A stretch of DNA of 64,000 nt from Chitinophaga sp. (GTDB lineage Bacteria; Bacteroidota; Bacteroidia; Chitinophagales; Chitinophagaceae): the NCBI RefSeq assembly GCF_019236475.1, contig NZ_JAFAIX010000005.1, positions 186,001-250,000 of the forward strand, in the 5' to 3' direction. The translations under genes were made by a program, and so were the position numbers. Under the pieces are notes generated by a model. It was not told where the DNA came from, made no database searches, and worked only from the letters and a program-made list of their open reading frames with translations. Positions 44,788 through 53,553 of the stretch are shown piece after piece. Within the stretch, counting starts at the first letter, position 1. Every line of letters starts with the position of its first letter.

Positions 44788-46608
44788 ATGGAAGGGAAAC
44801 TGAACGTAACAATTAACATTGAAGGTACACCGATCTTGCATTTTTCGGTGTTTACCCTGGAACAGCGCTTTAATGCGCACCATTATTTTGAGCTGCGCTT
44901 CAACCACGATGAACAAGGTGCGCCCGGCATGATCTCCCTGGAAAAATCCCGCGGATTCATGGGAAAAAGCATTACTGTTCAATTCGGCAATGAACTGGGA
45001 AAAGAACAGCTATTCGTGGGAAAAGTGACACGCGTAGAGCTGTCGCAAAGCCACGGCTATCATGGTACCCTTATCATCAGCGGTTATAGTCCGAGTATTC
45101 TGATTGACCGGGGGCCAGATTTGGGCTCTTTTCTCAATAAAGATTTGAGTGGCATTATCCGAAAAGCGACGGAAGATGCTCCTGCTAATGAATTAAACCT
45201 AACGCTAAATCCATCCAGGAAAGAGCCGATCGATTATATGATCCAGTATCGCGAAAGCGACTACGATTTTATCAATCGGCTGTCTGCGGAATACCATGAA
45301 TGGTTCTTCTACGACGGTTCCAAACTCCACTTCGGAAAGCCCGATAAGTTGGAAGAAGTTAAACTGGTGTATGGACGCGATGTGAACAGTCTCCAATATG
45401 CGATGCAAGTGGCACCCCTGAAGAGTCGCAAGTTTGCCTACAAACCTGCCGAAGATGAATTGTTTAAAGCAGAAGCCAAAGCCGCAGCATCCGGACAACC
45501 AGATCTGGCCCATGCGGTGAATGCATCCAATGAACTATACAGTAAAGTATATTCTCAACCCACTAGTGTACGTATCGATACTAAAAAAGATATGGACACT
45601 TACGTGGACAATGAAGATAAAGCCAATATCGCGGATCTGTTACAGATCACCGCCACAGGGGATAATCCACAGGTAGGGATCGGGAAGATCGTGGATGTAA
45701 GTATGAGCGTGAAAGATGTGCTGAGCTTCAGTGTACAACAACTTGGGCGTTTCCTGATTACCGGAATCTATCACCATATCGATGGCGTAGGACACTACTA
45801 TCATACATTTGAAGGCATCACTGCCGATGCAGAAAAAATTCCTGTTCGCGAATATGACAAACCTTTTGCAGACATGCAACTCGCCCTCGTAGAGGACAAT
45901 GCAGACCCGAAAGGACAAGGTCGTGTTAAAGTGAAGTTCAAATGGGATTGCAACTGCAATGATGCTTCCGAGTGGCTGCGCGTAGTAACACCGGACGCTG
46001 GTAGCTCTGATAAAGTCAGCAAAAATAGAGGCTTCACTTTCATTCCTGAAAAAGGCGACCAGGTATTGGTAGCTTTCGAGGAAGGTAATACCGCGAGACC
46101 ATTGGTGCTGGGAAGTGTGTTTCATGGCAAAACCGGCGGTGGTGGCGGAGCTTCCAATGGCGTAAAAAGTTTGACTACCCGCAGCGGTTCTACCGTTACC
46201 TTGGATGATAATAAAGGTAGCGTTACTGTAAAAGACCCAAGTGGTAACGTGTTGATCATGCATGGAGATGGTACTGTAACCTTGAATGCGCCACAGAAAA
46301 TGGTGATTAATACTACCGACTTCGTACTGAATGCCAGCAACAGTGTGACCATCAATGCGCAGCCTGGCGAACAAGGCGGTGGCGATGGCACCGTTACCAT
46401 CAGCGCGAAGAAGAGCATCAGCGGTACCGCAGATACAGAGGATATCAGTTTAACATCCACCGCAAAAGATGTGAATATCAGTTCGGCTGCAGGTGTATAT
46501 AAACTGGATTCCAAAGAGATTACCCTCACAGCAAGCGAAAAATTCCATGCACACGGCGGCGCCAAAGGAGAATTTGTAGCTAGCGAAATCGAGATCAATC
46601 AATGCTAA
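44788..46608 (+). CDS. tssI: T6SS spike protein VgrG (TssI)
   Basis: This 606-residue protein forms the trimeric spike on the Hcp tube. The N-terminal gp27-like part (about 1-370) includes IQYRESDYDFINRLSAEYHEWFF (149-171), the classic VgrG segment. An OB-fold gp5-like domain follows (MQLALVEDNADPKGQGRVKVKF, about 370-391, and VSKNRGFTFIPEKGDQVLVAFEEGN), then a repetitive beta-helix needle rich in VTI and VTL repeats (about 460-600). No fused enzymatic extension is seen. Its end overlaps the start of the next gene by 7 bp. Confidence 0.94.
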   Translation: MEGKLNVTINIEGTPILHFSVFTLEQRFNAHHYFELRFNHDEQGAPGMISLEKSRGFMGKSITVQFGNELGKEQLFVGKVTRVELSQSHGYHGTLIISGYSPSILIDRGPDLGSFLNKDLSGIIRKATEDAPANELNLTLNPSRKEPIDYMIQYRESDYDFINRLSAEYHEWFFYDGSKLHFGKPDKLEEVKLVYGRDVNSLQYAMQVAPLKSRKFAYKPAEDELFKAEAKAAASGQPDLAHAVNASNELYSKVYSQPTSVRIDTKKDMDTYVDNEDKANIADLLQITATGDNPQVGIGKIVDVSMSVKDVLSFSVQQLGRFLITGIYHHIDGVGHYYHTFEGITADAEKIPVREYDKPFADMQLALVEDNADPKGQGRVKVKFKWDCNCNDASEWLRVVTPDAGSSDKVSKNRGFTFIPEKGDQVLVAFEEGNTARPLVLGSVFHGKTGGGGGASNGVKSLTTRSGSTVTLDDNKGSVTVKDPSGNVLIMHGDGTVTLNAPQKMVINTTDFVLNASNSVTINAQPGEQGGGDGTVTISAKKSISGTADTEDISLTSTAKDVNISSAAGVYKLDSKEITLTASEKFHAHGGAKGEFVASEIEINQC

Positions 46609-47492
46609 ACATATACAAACCTAAACTTGGTGATGAGGCATTATATCATCTGACTTCCGCCAATAGAACCATTGTTGGCGGGCGGTTGATGGAATTCGTG
46701 CAGCAAAAAGTGGTACGAATGAAGATGATAGGTGAAGATAGTGGAGACACGATCTACGAATATCAGCTACTTGCGCAACAAATAGAGGGCACGGCACTCA
46801 TCCATGAATGGGCTATGGATATGGAGATTTTGCAATCGCCGCTGAAAATAGTGTTGGATGAAGCTGGGCGACTGAAAGACATACGCAACCTATTCGAGAT
46901 TCGTGAGAAATGGGAAGGCTCGTATGTTAGTCATCTCCGTAGGAAATATAAACACATGAAAGAAGGACTGGAAGAGCTGATCGCTGAAACAGATGCCCTA
47001 CTGAAAGATAAAACCCGATTCTTGCAATCATTGGATGGTTATAGCGCCTGGCGTTTTTTCTTCCAGGACAACTTTAACGGCCAGCAGGGAACACACCAGC
47101 AGGATCTATTGCTCAAGGGCTTTTTCGGACAGGTAGACCTACCGCTATCAGTGGATGCCACGTGGACAGAAGAATATGGCATTGGGCAATATAGTTGTCA
47201 ATTGGAGACTAAAGGAAAACTAGATGAGCGCAAATTTGATCGCAAGATGTTTGCTCGTATGCTGAAGGATCTCACAGGTGTGTTTAATGTAAATGCACAA
47301 TTGGACGTGTTGATGGAAGAGCAATTTCAATTTGATAAACATCATTGGCTATTGGCGGGTGAGATGTATTTAGAGACCAAAGTTTCTGACTGGTATTCTG
47401 TTGCCTCCGCACATGTACTGGAAAGAATTGATGCTGTCAGGGCTGATGAACTAAAAAAGCATTTCAATGTTGCTGCGGAGCCTACCGCGTAA
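46602..47492 (+). CDS. Candidate T6SS adaptor/chaperone of unknown family
   Basis: This 296-residue protein is not one I recognise. It has no signal peptide or membrane helix and is predicted alpha/beta with a central helical block (YVSHLRRKYKHMKEGLEELIAETDALL, about 108-135). The gene overlaps the vgrG end by 7 bp and ends 12 bp before the PAAR-like effector, exactly where adaptor genes that load effectors onto VgrG are found in other T6SSs. No similarity to DUF1795, DUF2169 or DUF4123 adaptors is visible. Function is inferred only from position. Confidence 0.5.
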   Translation: MLNIYKPKLGDEALYHLTSANRTIVGGRLMEFVQQKVVRMKMIGEDSGDTIYEYQLLAQQIEGTALIHEWAMDMEILQSPLKIVLDEAGRLKDIRNLFEIREKWEGSYVSHLRRKYKHMKEGLEELIAETDALLKDKTRFLQSLDGYSAWRFFFQDNFNGQQGTHQQDLLLKGFFGQVDLPLSVDATWTEEYGIGQYSCQLETKGKLDERKFDRKMFARMLKDLTGVFNVNAQLDVLMEEQFQFDKHHWLLAGEMYLETKVSDWYSVASAHVLERIDAVRADELKKHFNVAAEPTA

Positions 47493-47504
47493 ATATCCAG
47501 CAAT

Positions 47505-48884
47505 ATGGGAACAAAAAAATACATTCCAGATAACAGTTGGCTCACTTGTGATAAAGGGAGTTCCCCATCCCGTCTGAAAGTGACCCATCATAATAATACC
47601 AAGATTTACGGCGAAAACCTGGCAAGTGAAATGGACATGATTCCAGGGGAGAATATCTTACCGATGGGTAGGTGTTCTGCATCTGGAGGCAGTTGTCAGC
47701 CTCAACCCATTTACTGGGATAAGTGTAATCAGGGAGTGAAAGTGAATGGGTATAAGCTTGTATTTGAAGATGCGTGCTTATTGTGTAAGCAAGGAGGCAA
47801 AGTAAAAGTAGATTTCAATGCGCCATCCGGTGGTGGTGCACTTGGCCCCATTGCTGATGGCGTAACCGGCCTTGGCGCTGGTTCCTGGGCTTTTGGAAGC
47901 TATGACAATTCATTGGACTATGTACAACGAGGAACCATTTACGATGTAGAGAATGGCAAACTTAGTCTCGTAAGAGAAAACAGTGACCGTGACTACAGAA
48001 GGGGTGGTAACTACGGAGAGATGAAGGATAATGTATATCATCGGCAGGAAGGCTGGAGAGATGTACGTTCCGAACATCCGGTTATAAATATTGATAAACC
48101 TACTTCTCCAGGGATTGATGGCGCTTATGCCAAAGATGGTACCTACAAACTAACAGACGCCAAATATAACGGCGCTACGTTAGAGAATACCAAAACCTAT
48201 GGTCGTGAAACTAGCAGGCGTTGGACAAAGGCCCATATAGACAATGGCGGTATTAATCCGGCAGATAGAGCAGCTATGTCGCAAGCCAATGATATGGGTA
48301 CGCTCAATCGCGAAATGATCAAGGTGAAACAGGATGGCACCATGCATTCAGAAACCATGGATGATCGGGGTTATAAGCAAACCCGCGGCCAAAAAGAGAC
48401 ACTAGAAATTAAATCGAGCCGGGCCAGTAACCTAATTAATGGAGTGCGGTCGTCTGTCCGTAATTCACGTCCTATTACGGCGTTGGCAAATTCAAATTTC
48501 TCTCAGGCGGTAAGAAATAGTAAATTAGCTACAGGTGCTAATGAAGGTCTTTTTAAGGTTTCGCAGGCTGTTTCCCGATCAAAAGTATTGAGTGTAGCCG
48601 GTAAGGTAGCGGGAAGAGGATTAATCGTAGTGGGTATTGTGTTGGAGGGAGTTAATGTTTACAATACTTACCAGCAAGAAGGGCATTTCGGAAAAGAAAC
48701 GCAAAAAGCCGTAGGTGGTGCAGCGGGGGCCATTGCAGGAGGTTGGGCCGGGGCAGAACTGGGCGCCATAATAGGTACAGCGATTTGTCCAGGAGTTGGA
48801 ACGGTTGTTGGAGGGCTATTGGGAGGTGCTATTGGCGGGATTCTTGGGAGTGGATTGGGTAAGACAATAGCGGGGTGGTTCTGA
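47505..48884 (+). CDS. PAAR-like (DUF4280) effector with PD-(D/E)xK nuclease domain
   Basis: This 459-residue protein begins with a DUF4280/PAAR-like tip domain (about 5-105) with cysteines at 15, 57, 64, 74, 91 and 94 that could bind metal at the spike end. A linker follows. Residues about 185-300 hold a restriction-endonuclease-like core: Glu190, GIDGAY with Asp205, and LTDAKYN with Asp218 and Lys220, matching the GIDG...(D/E)xK pattern of PoNe-type DNase toxins. The C-terminus (about 400-459) is a glycine-zipper segment (GGAAGAIAGGWAGAELGAII) that may insert in membrane. It should enter target cells on the VgrG tip and cut DNA. The next gene encodes a matching immunity family. Confidence 0.75.
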   Translation: MGTKKYIPDNSWLTCDKGSSPSRLKVTHHNNTKIYGENLASEMDMIPGENILPMGRCSASGGSCQPQPIYWDKCNQGVKVNGYKLVFEDACLLCKQGGKVKVDFNAPSGGGALGPIADGVTGLGAGSWAFGSYDNSLDYVQRGTIYDVENGKLSLVRENSDRDYRRGGNYGEMKDNVYHRQEGWRDVRSEHPVINIDKPTSPGIDGAYAKDGTYKLTDAKYNGATLENTKTYGRETSRRWTKAHIDNGGINPADRAAMSQANDMGTLNREMIKVKQDGTMHSETMDDRGYKQTRGQKETLEIKSSRASNLINGVRSSVRNSRPITALANSNFSQAVRNSKLATGANEGLFKVSQAVSRSKVLSVAGKVAGRGLIVVGIVLEGVNVYNTYQQEGHFGKETQKAVGGAAGAIAGGWAGAELGAIIGTAICPGVGTVVGGLLGGAIGGILGSGLGKTIAGWF

Positions 48885-48909
48885 TTTATATCTTCAAAAT
48901 ATTTTCATA

Positions 48910-49695
48910 ATGGGTTTATTAAACAAATTGTTCGGCGGATCAACTACAAAAGAAGAAGGACGTTCTCCTAATCAAAGGGCTCCACTCAAAAACAGCAAAT
49001 ATTTTGAGGCGGCACTCAAGTTAAGAGACGAAAATATTGTGATGGATAGAAAAACTAGGGATACGCTGCTCCTGCAAGGGAAAGCAGAGCCTTATCATGA
49101 TTGGTCTATGTCGTATGATTATCTGCTTAAGTTTTTCACTGCATATTCTATGGGCCAGCCTATTGAACAGTGTTACGATATATTCATTACGGCTGCTACC
49201 TGGTACGCCAATGGATGGGAGAAAGACTCCGCATATGCCGATATGCTTGAAATGGTTTCAATTGGTTATTTACTACAGATTCCGGACGACAAATTTAATG
49301 GAATCGTTCACTATATCGAACAGTCTGATAAAGGTTCCGACTATCCATTCTGGAAACCGGATGGTATTCTTTGGTTTATCATTAACGCCAGAAAACCTAA
49401 TGAACAACGTCAACAACCAGATGGATTGATCTCTCCTTCCCAATATCAATCATTACTGGATCTCACCAGTATGAATAAAGCGGATGCCGAGGTGGCCATG
49501 AAGCAATATCTCGAAAATTGGTATGGTCTCCACAAAGATGATCCTTGGTATGATAATCACAAAGCCGATCTTGCCTATACTGGCTACTGGTGCTGGGAAG
49601 CGGGTGCCATCACTAAAATCATGCATCTCGACGATTCTTCCTATAAAGACAGTCCTTACTATCCCTATGATTTGGTTCATTGGAATAAGGCATAG
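48910..49695 (+). CDS. PoNi-like (DUF1911) immunity protein
   Basis: This 261-residue cytoplasmic protein has the DUF1910/DUF1911 layout of PoNi immunity proteins, which bind and block PoNe nucleases. The C-terminal YTGYWCWEAGAITKIM and DDSSYKDSPYYPYDLVHW (about 222-257) form the DUF1911 signature. The middle is helical (EQCYDIFITAATWYANGW). It starts 25 bp after the nuclease effector and ends the secretion locus. The family match to its partner supports the DNase call. Confidence 0.82.
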   Translation: MGLLNKLFGGSTTKEEGRSPNQRAPLKNSKYFEAALKLRDENIVMDRKTRDTLLLQGKAEPYHDWSMSYDYLLKFFTAYSMGQPIEQCYDIFITAATWYANGWEKDSAYADMLEMVSIGYLLQIPDDKFNGIVHYIEQSDKGSDYPFWKPDGILWFIINARKPNEQRQQPDGLISPSQYQSLLDLTSMNKADAEVAMKQYLENWYGLHKDDPWYDNHKADLAYTGYWCWEAGAITKIMHLDDSSYKDSPYYPYDLVHWNKA

Positions 49696-49743
49696 CTCTT
49701 AGTTGATGGATAAGGCAAGCATATATGTCGAGTATTTTACTCA

Positions 49744-50070
49744 TTAATAACTTTTATGCTTTTTATGCTTTGGAGCTGAGGTCACTACTGAGGTATCCGC
49801 ATTATTGGCAGCACGATGTGATGCTGCTTCCTTTGCATTAAACCAAACAAGAAAGCATAAAAACAATCCACCTATCATCAGCAGTGTGCCAACAATCTTA
49901 ACCAATCTCTCAAATGCAGGAATAGCCACTGATTTTCTATATGAGCTAAACTCTTGTAGTCCGGCTACACCGCGTCTGTAAAAACGATTTCTACTCACAT
50001 ACACTCGGAGTGCCAGGCCTAAGATAGTCATGCATATGCCCAGTATCAGGACCATAGTATCAGGATTCAT
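49744..50070 (-). CDS. Small hypothetical two-helix membrane protein
   Basis: This 108-residue protein has hydrophobic segments near residues 5-24 (MVLILGICMTILGLALRVYV) and 58-79 (LVKIVGTLLMIGGLFLCFLV) with a basic linker, and a Lys/His-rich tail. No family is recognised. It converges on the immunity gene, with 48 bp between, and marks the edge of the secretion locus. Confidence 0.6.
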   Translation of the reverse strand: MNPDTMVLILGICMTILGLALRVYVSRNRFYRRGVAGLQEFSSYRKSVAIPAFERLVKIVGTLLMIGGLFLCFLVWFNAKEAASHRAANNADTSVVTSAPKHKKHKSY

Positions 50071-50281
50071 AACAGATTCTAATTTAGGGTTGTGGGTTAA
50101 GGATGTATATAGGTTTCTGAGCGTTCAGATGATAGTTTGATGAATTTAATAAAAATTCTGCAGATATCCTATAACACACGCCTCCAATACTGCTTTTTTA
50201 TCATTTGGTAATTACCAATTACTCCAAATTCGGTTGTAATCACTCCTATCATTTCCAAAGCCCCTACATAGGCAATCTTTC

Positions 50282-51226
50282 TCATAGCAGTGAAATATTT
50301 TTCTTAATGTAAAGGGCAGCTTCGTTGATTGCATCTATTCCCTGGGGAATTATTCCTCCCATCTGGAAAAAGCCATGGACCATGCCTTTATACTCGGATA
50401 ATTTGACCTCCACTCCTGCTTCCTTCAATTTCCTCGCATACTGTATGGCCTCATCTCTCAATGGATCATATTCCGCTATGATGATCAATGCTGGCGGCAA
50501 TCCGGCAATATCATCTGCTAATAGCGGCGCCGCATCCGGATGGTTTCGGGAGGTAGCATCTGGTGTATATTGGTTCCACGCTATTAGGGCGCCTTCAAGG
50601 GTTAAATTGGGCCCCTCTGCGAATTGTTTCCAGGACACAGTGCTGAGGGAGGAATCCGTAACTGGGTAAATCAAGACCTGGCAGCGGATAGAAATATTCA
50701 TTTCCCGCACTGCTCTCCTAGCCACAACCGTAGCCACTGCGCCTCCGGCACTATCCCCCATTACAGAAATGCGATGGGTATCGATTCCTAGCATATTGGA
50801 TTGCTCCGTCATCCACTTGAGTATATGGCAGCAATCATTTAGGCCATGAGGGAAGGGATATTCAGGGGCCAGCCGATAATCCACAGCAATGACAATGCAT
50901 TGCGATAATCTGGTCAGTGTTCGCAATGGTCGGTCATGGGTTTCGAGGCTGCCTGCATTAAACCATCCGCCATGGAAATACAAAACAGCCGGCAGTAGCG
51001 GCTCATCAGACGGCCGATAAACACGAATATTTATATCTCCATCTGGTGATGGCACCGTTACATCTTCGACGGCAAATATCTGGTCTGCCTCACCTGCCAT
51101 AGGAATAAATGCTTCATAAAACTTTCGGCCCGCGAGTATTTCATTTTCGACATCGGGGATTTGGATGGATTGGATAAACTCCAGTGCTGTGGTCACTTCA
51201 GTTGGCAATATCAAATGATTGTGCAT
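50282..51226 (-). CDS. Alpha/beta hydrolase, HSL-type lipase/esterase
   Basis: This 314-residue protein has hormone-sensitive-lipase family motifs: oxyanion HGGWFNAGS (about 89-97, the family's HGG) and the nucleophile elbow VMGDSAGGAVA (about 154-164, Ser158 region). The acid Asp in AEYDPLRDEAIQYA and the His in GMVHGFFQMGG complete the triad. No signal peptide, so cytoplasmic. A LysR regulator is read divergently 91 bp away and probably controls it. Confidence 0.9.
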   Translation of the reverse strand: MHNHLILPTEVTTALEFIQSIQIPDVENEILAGRKFYEAFIPMAGEADQIFAVEDVTVPSPDGDINIRVYRPSDEPLLPAVLYFHGGWFNAGSLETHDRPLRTLTRLSQCIVIAVDYRLAPEYPFPHGLNDCCHILKWMTEQSNMLGIDTHRISVMGDSAGGAVATVVARRAVREMNISIRCQVLIYPVTDSSLSTVSWKQFAEGPNLTLEGALIAWNQYTPDATSRNHPDAAPLLADDIAGLPPALIIIAEYDPLRDEAIQYARKLKEAGVEVKLSEYKGMVHGFFQMGGIIPQGIDAINEAALYIKKNISLL

Positions 51227-51317
51227 GTAATTTTTTCATGCAAAAGTCCACTCTGATTACCATAAAATAAAATAGCACAATTTATCTTCTTCATAAAAAT
51301 ATTTATACCTTTAATTC

Positions 51318-52208
51318 ATGATAAATCTGGAATGGTACAGGACATTTAAAGCAGTATATCAAACAGGTTCGTTGACGGCGGCATCCAAGGCATTGTTCAT
51401 TTCACAGCCTAATGTCAGTCAACATTTAGCTGCATTGGAAGCCCACATAGGTAAACAACTATTTGAACGGAAACCCAGGCTGATACCTACTGAATATGGC
51501 AAACTGTTCTACACTCAGTTAGTGGAGCCACTGGAAAAATTGGAAAACCTGGAGGTTTCATTTACTGCACTTTGTATGAAGCAGCAACTACCGCTGATTC
51601 GTTTGGGTACCGTTAAAGAGTTATTCCATTCCGTGTCGCTGAAAAGGCTTTCAAAACTACCCGCAGAGTTGACCGTGACATTCGGGATGACGAAAGATTT
51701 GTTGGGGAAGCTGAGTAATGGCGAGCTGGATTTTGTTATCGCTACGCAACATGAGGATAGAAAAGATATCCAATTCGAGCCAATATTCGCGGAGTCATTC
51801 GTTATTGCAGGACACGCATCGCTCGATATTCACGCATTTCATCAACTCACCAAAAAGAAAGACTGGGATAAAGTAGAAGACTGGCTATTACAACAATCTT
51901 GGTATGCCTATAGTGCGGATCTGGCTATTATCCGTAGGTTCTGGCTAACGAACTTCAAAAAAAGACCCGCTATTAAACCGCGGTTTATCATTCCAGACAT
52001 GAACACTATTCTGCAGGCTATCAGTGAAAATGGCGGACTTACTGTGGCCGCTGATTATCTAGTAAAAGACTTGAAGAAAAAAGGGGACATAGTGGAAGTG
52101 TGGAGAGGCTGTCTCCCTACAACCAATACAATATATCTTGCTTATAATAAAACAAAAACAACGCTACAGCATGTAGAATTGATAAAAACATTATTAAAAC
52201 AAAGCTAA
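51318..52208 (+). CDS. LysR family transcriptional regulator
   Basis: This 296-residue protein has the N-terminal winged helix-turn-helix of LysR regulators (MINLEWYRTFKAVYQTGSLT and ISQPNVSQHLAALEAHIGKQ, about 1-50) and a substrate-binding domain of the periplasmic-binding type. Regulators of this class often control the divergent gene, here the hydrolase. The 91-bp intergenic region (51227-51317) is AT-rich and should hold the operator. Confidence 0.93.
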   Translation: MINLEWYRTFKAVYQTGSLTAASKALFISQPNVSQHLAALEAHIGKQLFERKPRLIPTEYGKLFYTQLVEPLEKLENLEVSFTALCMKQQLPLIRLGTVKELFHSVSLKRLSKLPAELTVTFGMTKDLLGKLSNGELDFVIATQHEDRKDIQFEPIFAESFVIAGHASLDIHAFHQLTKKKDWDKVEDWLLQQSWYAYSADLAIIRRFWLTNFKKRPAIKPRFIIPDMNTILQAISENGGLTVAADYLVKDLKKKGDIVEVWRGCLPTTNTIYLAYNKTKTTLQHVELIKTLLKQS

Positions 52209-52387
52209 ATGCAATGTACATTTTGCAGGAATTCGCCGCTCAATCCTGCAAAAGGGAGTCCGGTACCTATTATGTCAAAATTAGGTAGATTATCATCCTG
52301 ACAGGCATGGCAATAAAGATAATGACACAAGACATTTTTGCCAAATTGCTGTACCTTTAAATAGTAGTTTACCAAACAAATGCTCGC

Positions 52388-53383
52388 ATGCGTATTGCCA
52401 TTTTGAATTATGCAGACGCGGTACCCACCTGCGTCACAGGGCCCGCTGATATATGGAGAGGGATGTCCCGGATGTATCCACTACTAACCGGTAGCAAATT
52501 GAAAAAAGAAATCCGAGTGGATTTCGTCTCCCAAAATTATCAAACAAAACATTTTTACTATACGCCCGCAGGCACGCAGCAACAAAAGAGGCTCACCACT
52601 AAAGAGGTGTATGATTTGATCATCGTTCCTGCCATGTATTTCGAAAAGATTGAAGCGGTGATCACAGGAGAACAAACCTTGATTCGGTGGCTACAGCAAC
52701 AATATACCCAAGGGGCGGAACTGGCGAGTATTTGCGTAGGTGCGTTCCTGTTGGCCGCAACCGGATTATTGCAAGGTAAGAAAGTTACTACCAACTGGTT
52801 GTTTGCTGCCCAATTCCGGGAACGCTTCCCCGATATCGAATTACAGGATGACAAAGTAATTGTGGACCAGGGGCGTATTTACTCCTGTGGCGGCGCCTTC
52901 AGCTTCACCAGCTTTATGATCTATCTGATAGAGAAATTCTGCGGACATGAAGAAGCTACCGCAGCGTCGAAAATATTGATGATAAATGTACATGATCTTC
53001 CACAACGGACATTTTCCATCTTCAAATTTCAACATGAGCATGGGGATGAAACGATCACCCTTGCCCAAAAGTACATCGAACAAAATTATCAGCAGCCGTT
53101 AACCCTGGAATCCATGGCTACACACTGTAGCATGAGTGTGCGTAACTTTTGCAGGCGGTTTGAAAATGCGACTACCAATACGCCATTTGAGTACTTACAA
53201 CGGGTACGAATAGAAGCCGCTAAAGAAATGTTGGAACGCAAACAGGAAGGGATTGAGCAGGTTTCGCTGCATTGTGGATATGAAGATGTAAACTACTTCC
53301 GAAAAATATTTAAACGTCATGTGGCGATGACACCTCGTGCCTACCAGGAAAAATATGGAAGAAGGAGGACTCACATTGCCTGA
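52388..53383 (+). CDS. GlxA-type AraC regulator with DJ-1/PfpI domain
   Basis: This 331-residue protein has an N-terminal DJ-1/PfpI-like domain (about 1-200; LASICVGAFLLAATGLLQGKKVTTNW, with the GxC nucleophile-elbow residue Cys near 117) and a C-terminal AraC HTH pair (about 225-325; MSVRNFCRRFENATTNTP, MLERKQEGIEQVSLHCGYED). Proteins of this GlxA class act as transcription activators. It lies 179 bp after the LysR gene and is likely transcribed separately. Confidence 0.92.
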   Translation: MRIAILNYADAVPTCVTGPADIWRGMSRMYPLLTGSKLKKEIRVDFVSQNYQTKHFYYTPAGTQQQKRLTTKEVYDLIIVPAMYFEKIEAVITGEQTLIRWLQQQYTQGAELASICVGAFLLAATGLLQGKKVTTNWLFAAQFRERFPDIELQDDKVIVDQGRIYSCGGAFSFTSFMIYLIEKFCGHEEATAASKILMINVHDLPQRTFSIFKFQHEHGDETITLAQKYIEQNYQQPLTLESMATHCSMSVRNFCRRFENATTNTPFEYLQRVRIEAAKEMLERKQEGIEQVSLHCGYEDVNYFRKIFKRHVAMTPRAYQEKYGRRRTHIA

Positions 53384-53553
53384 GTTACCTCATCCTGGGC
53401 CATAACTGATAGGCACTCTCGCAGGGTGTCAAAATCGTTTTGGGGCTAAGTAGAACACACCTATTAATGGGCAATGGATGACATTACCGCGCTTTATGGT
53501 GCTAAATTACCGAGGACAAAGGGGCTGTAATAGTAAAAAATCGCAAATCTGGA

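Noticed and set aside
45640..46374. 244-codon open frame on the minus strand
   Set aside because: It is an antisense shadow of vgrG with no recognisable protein features.
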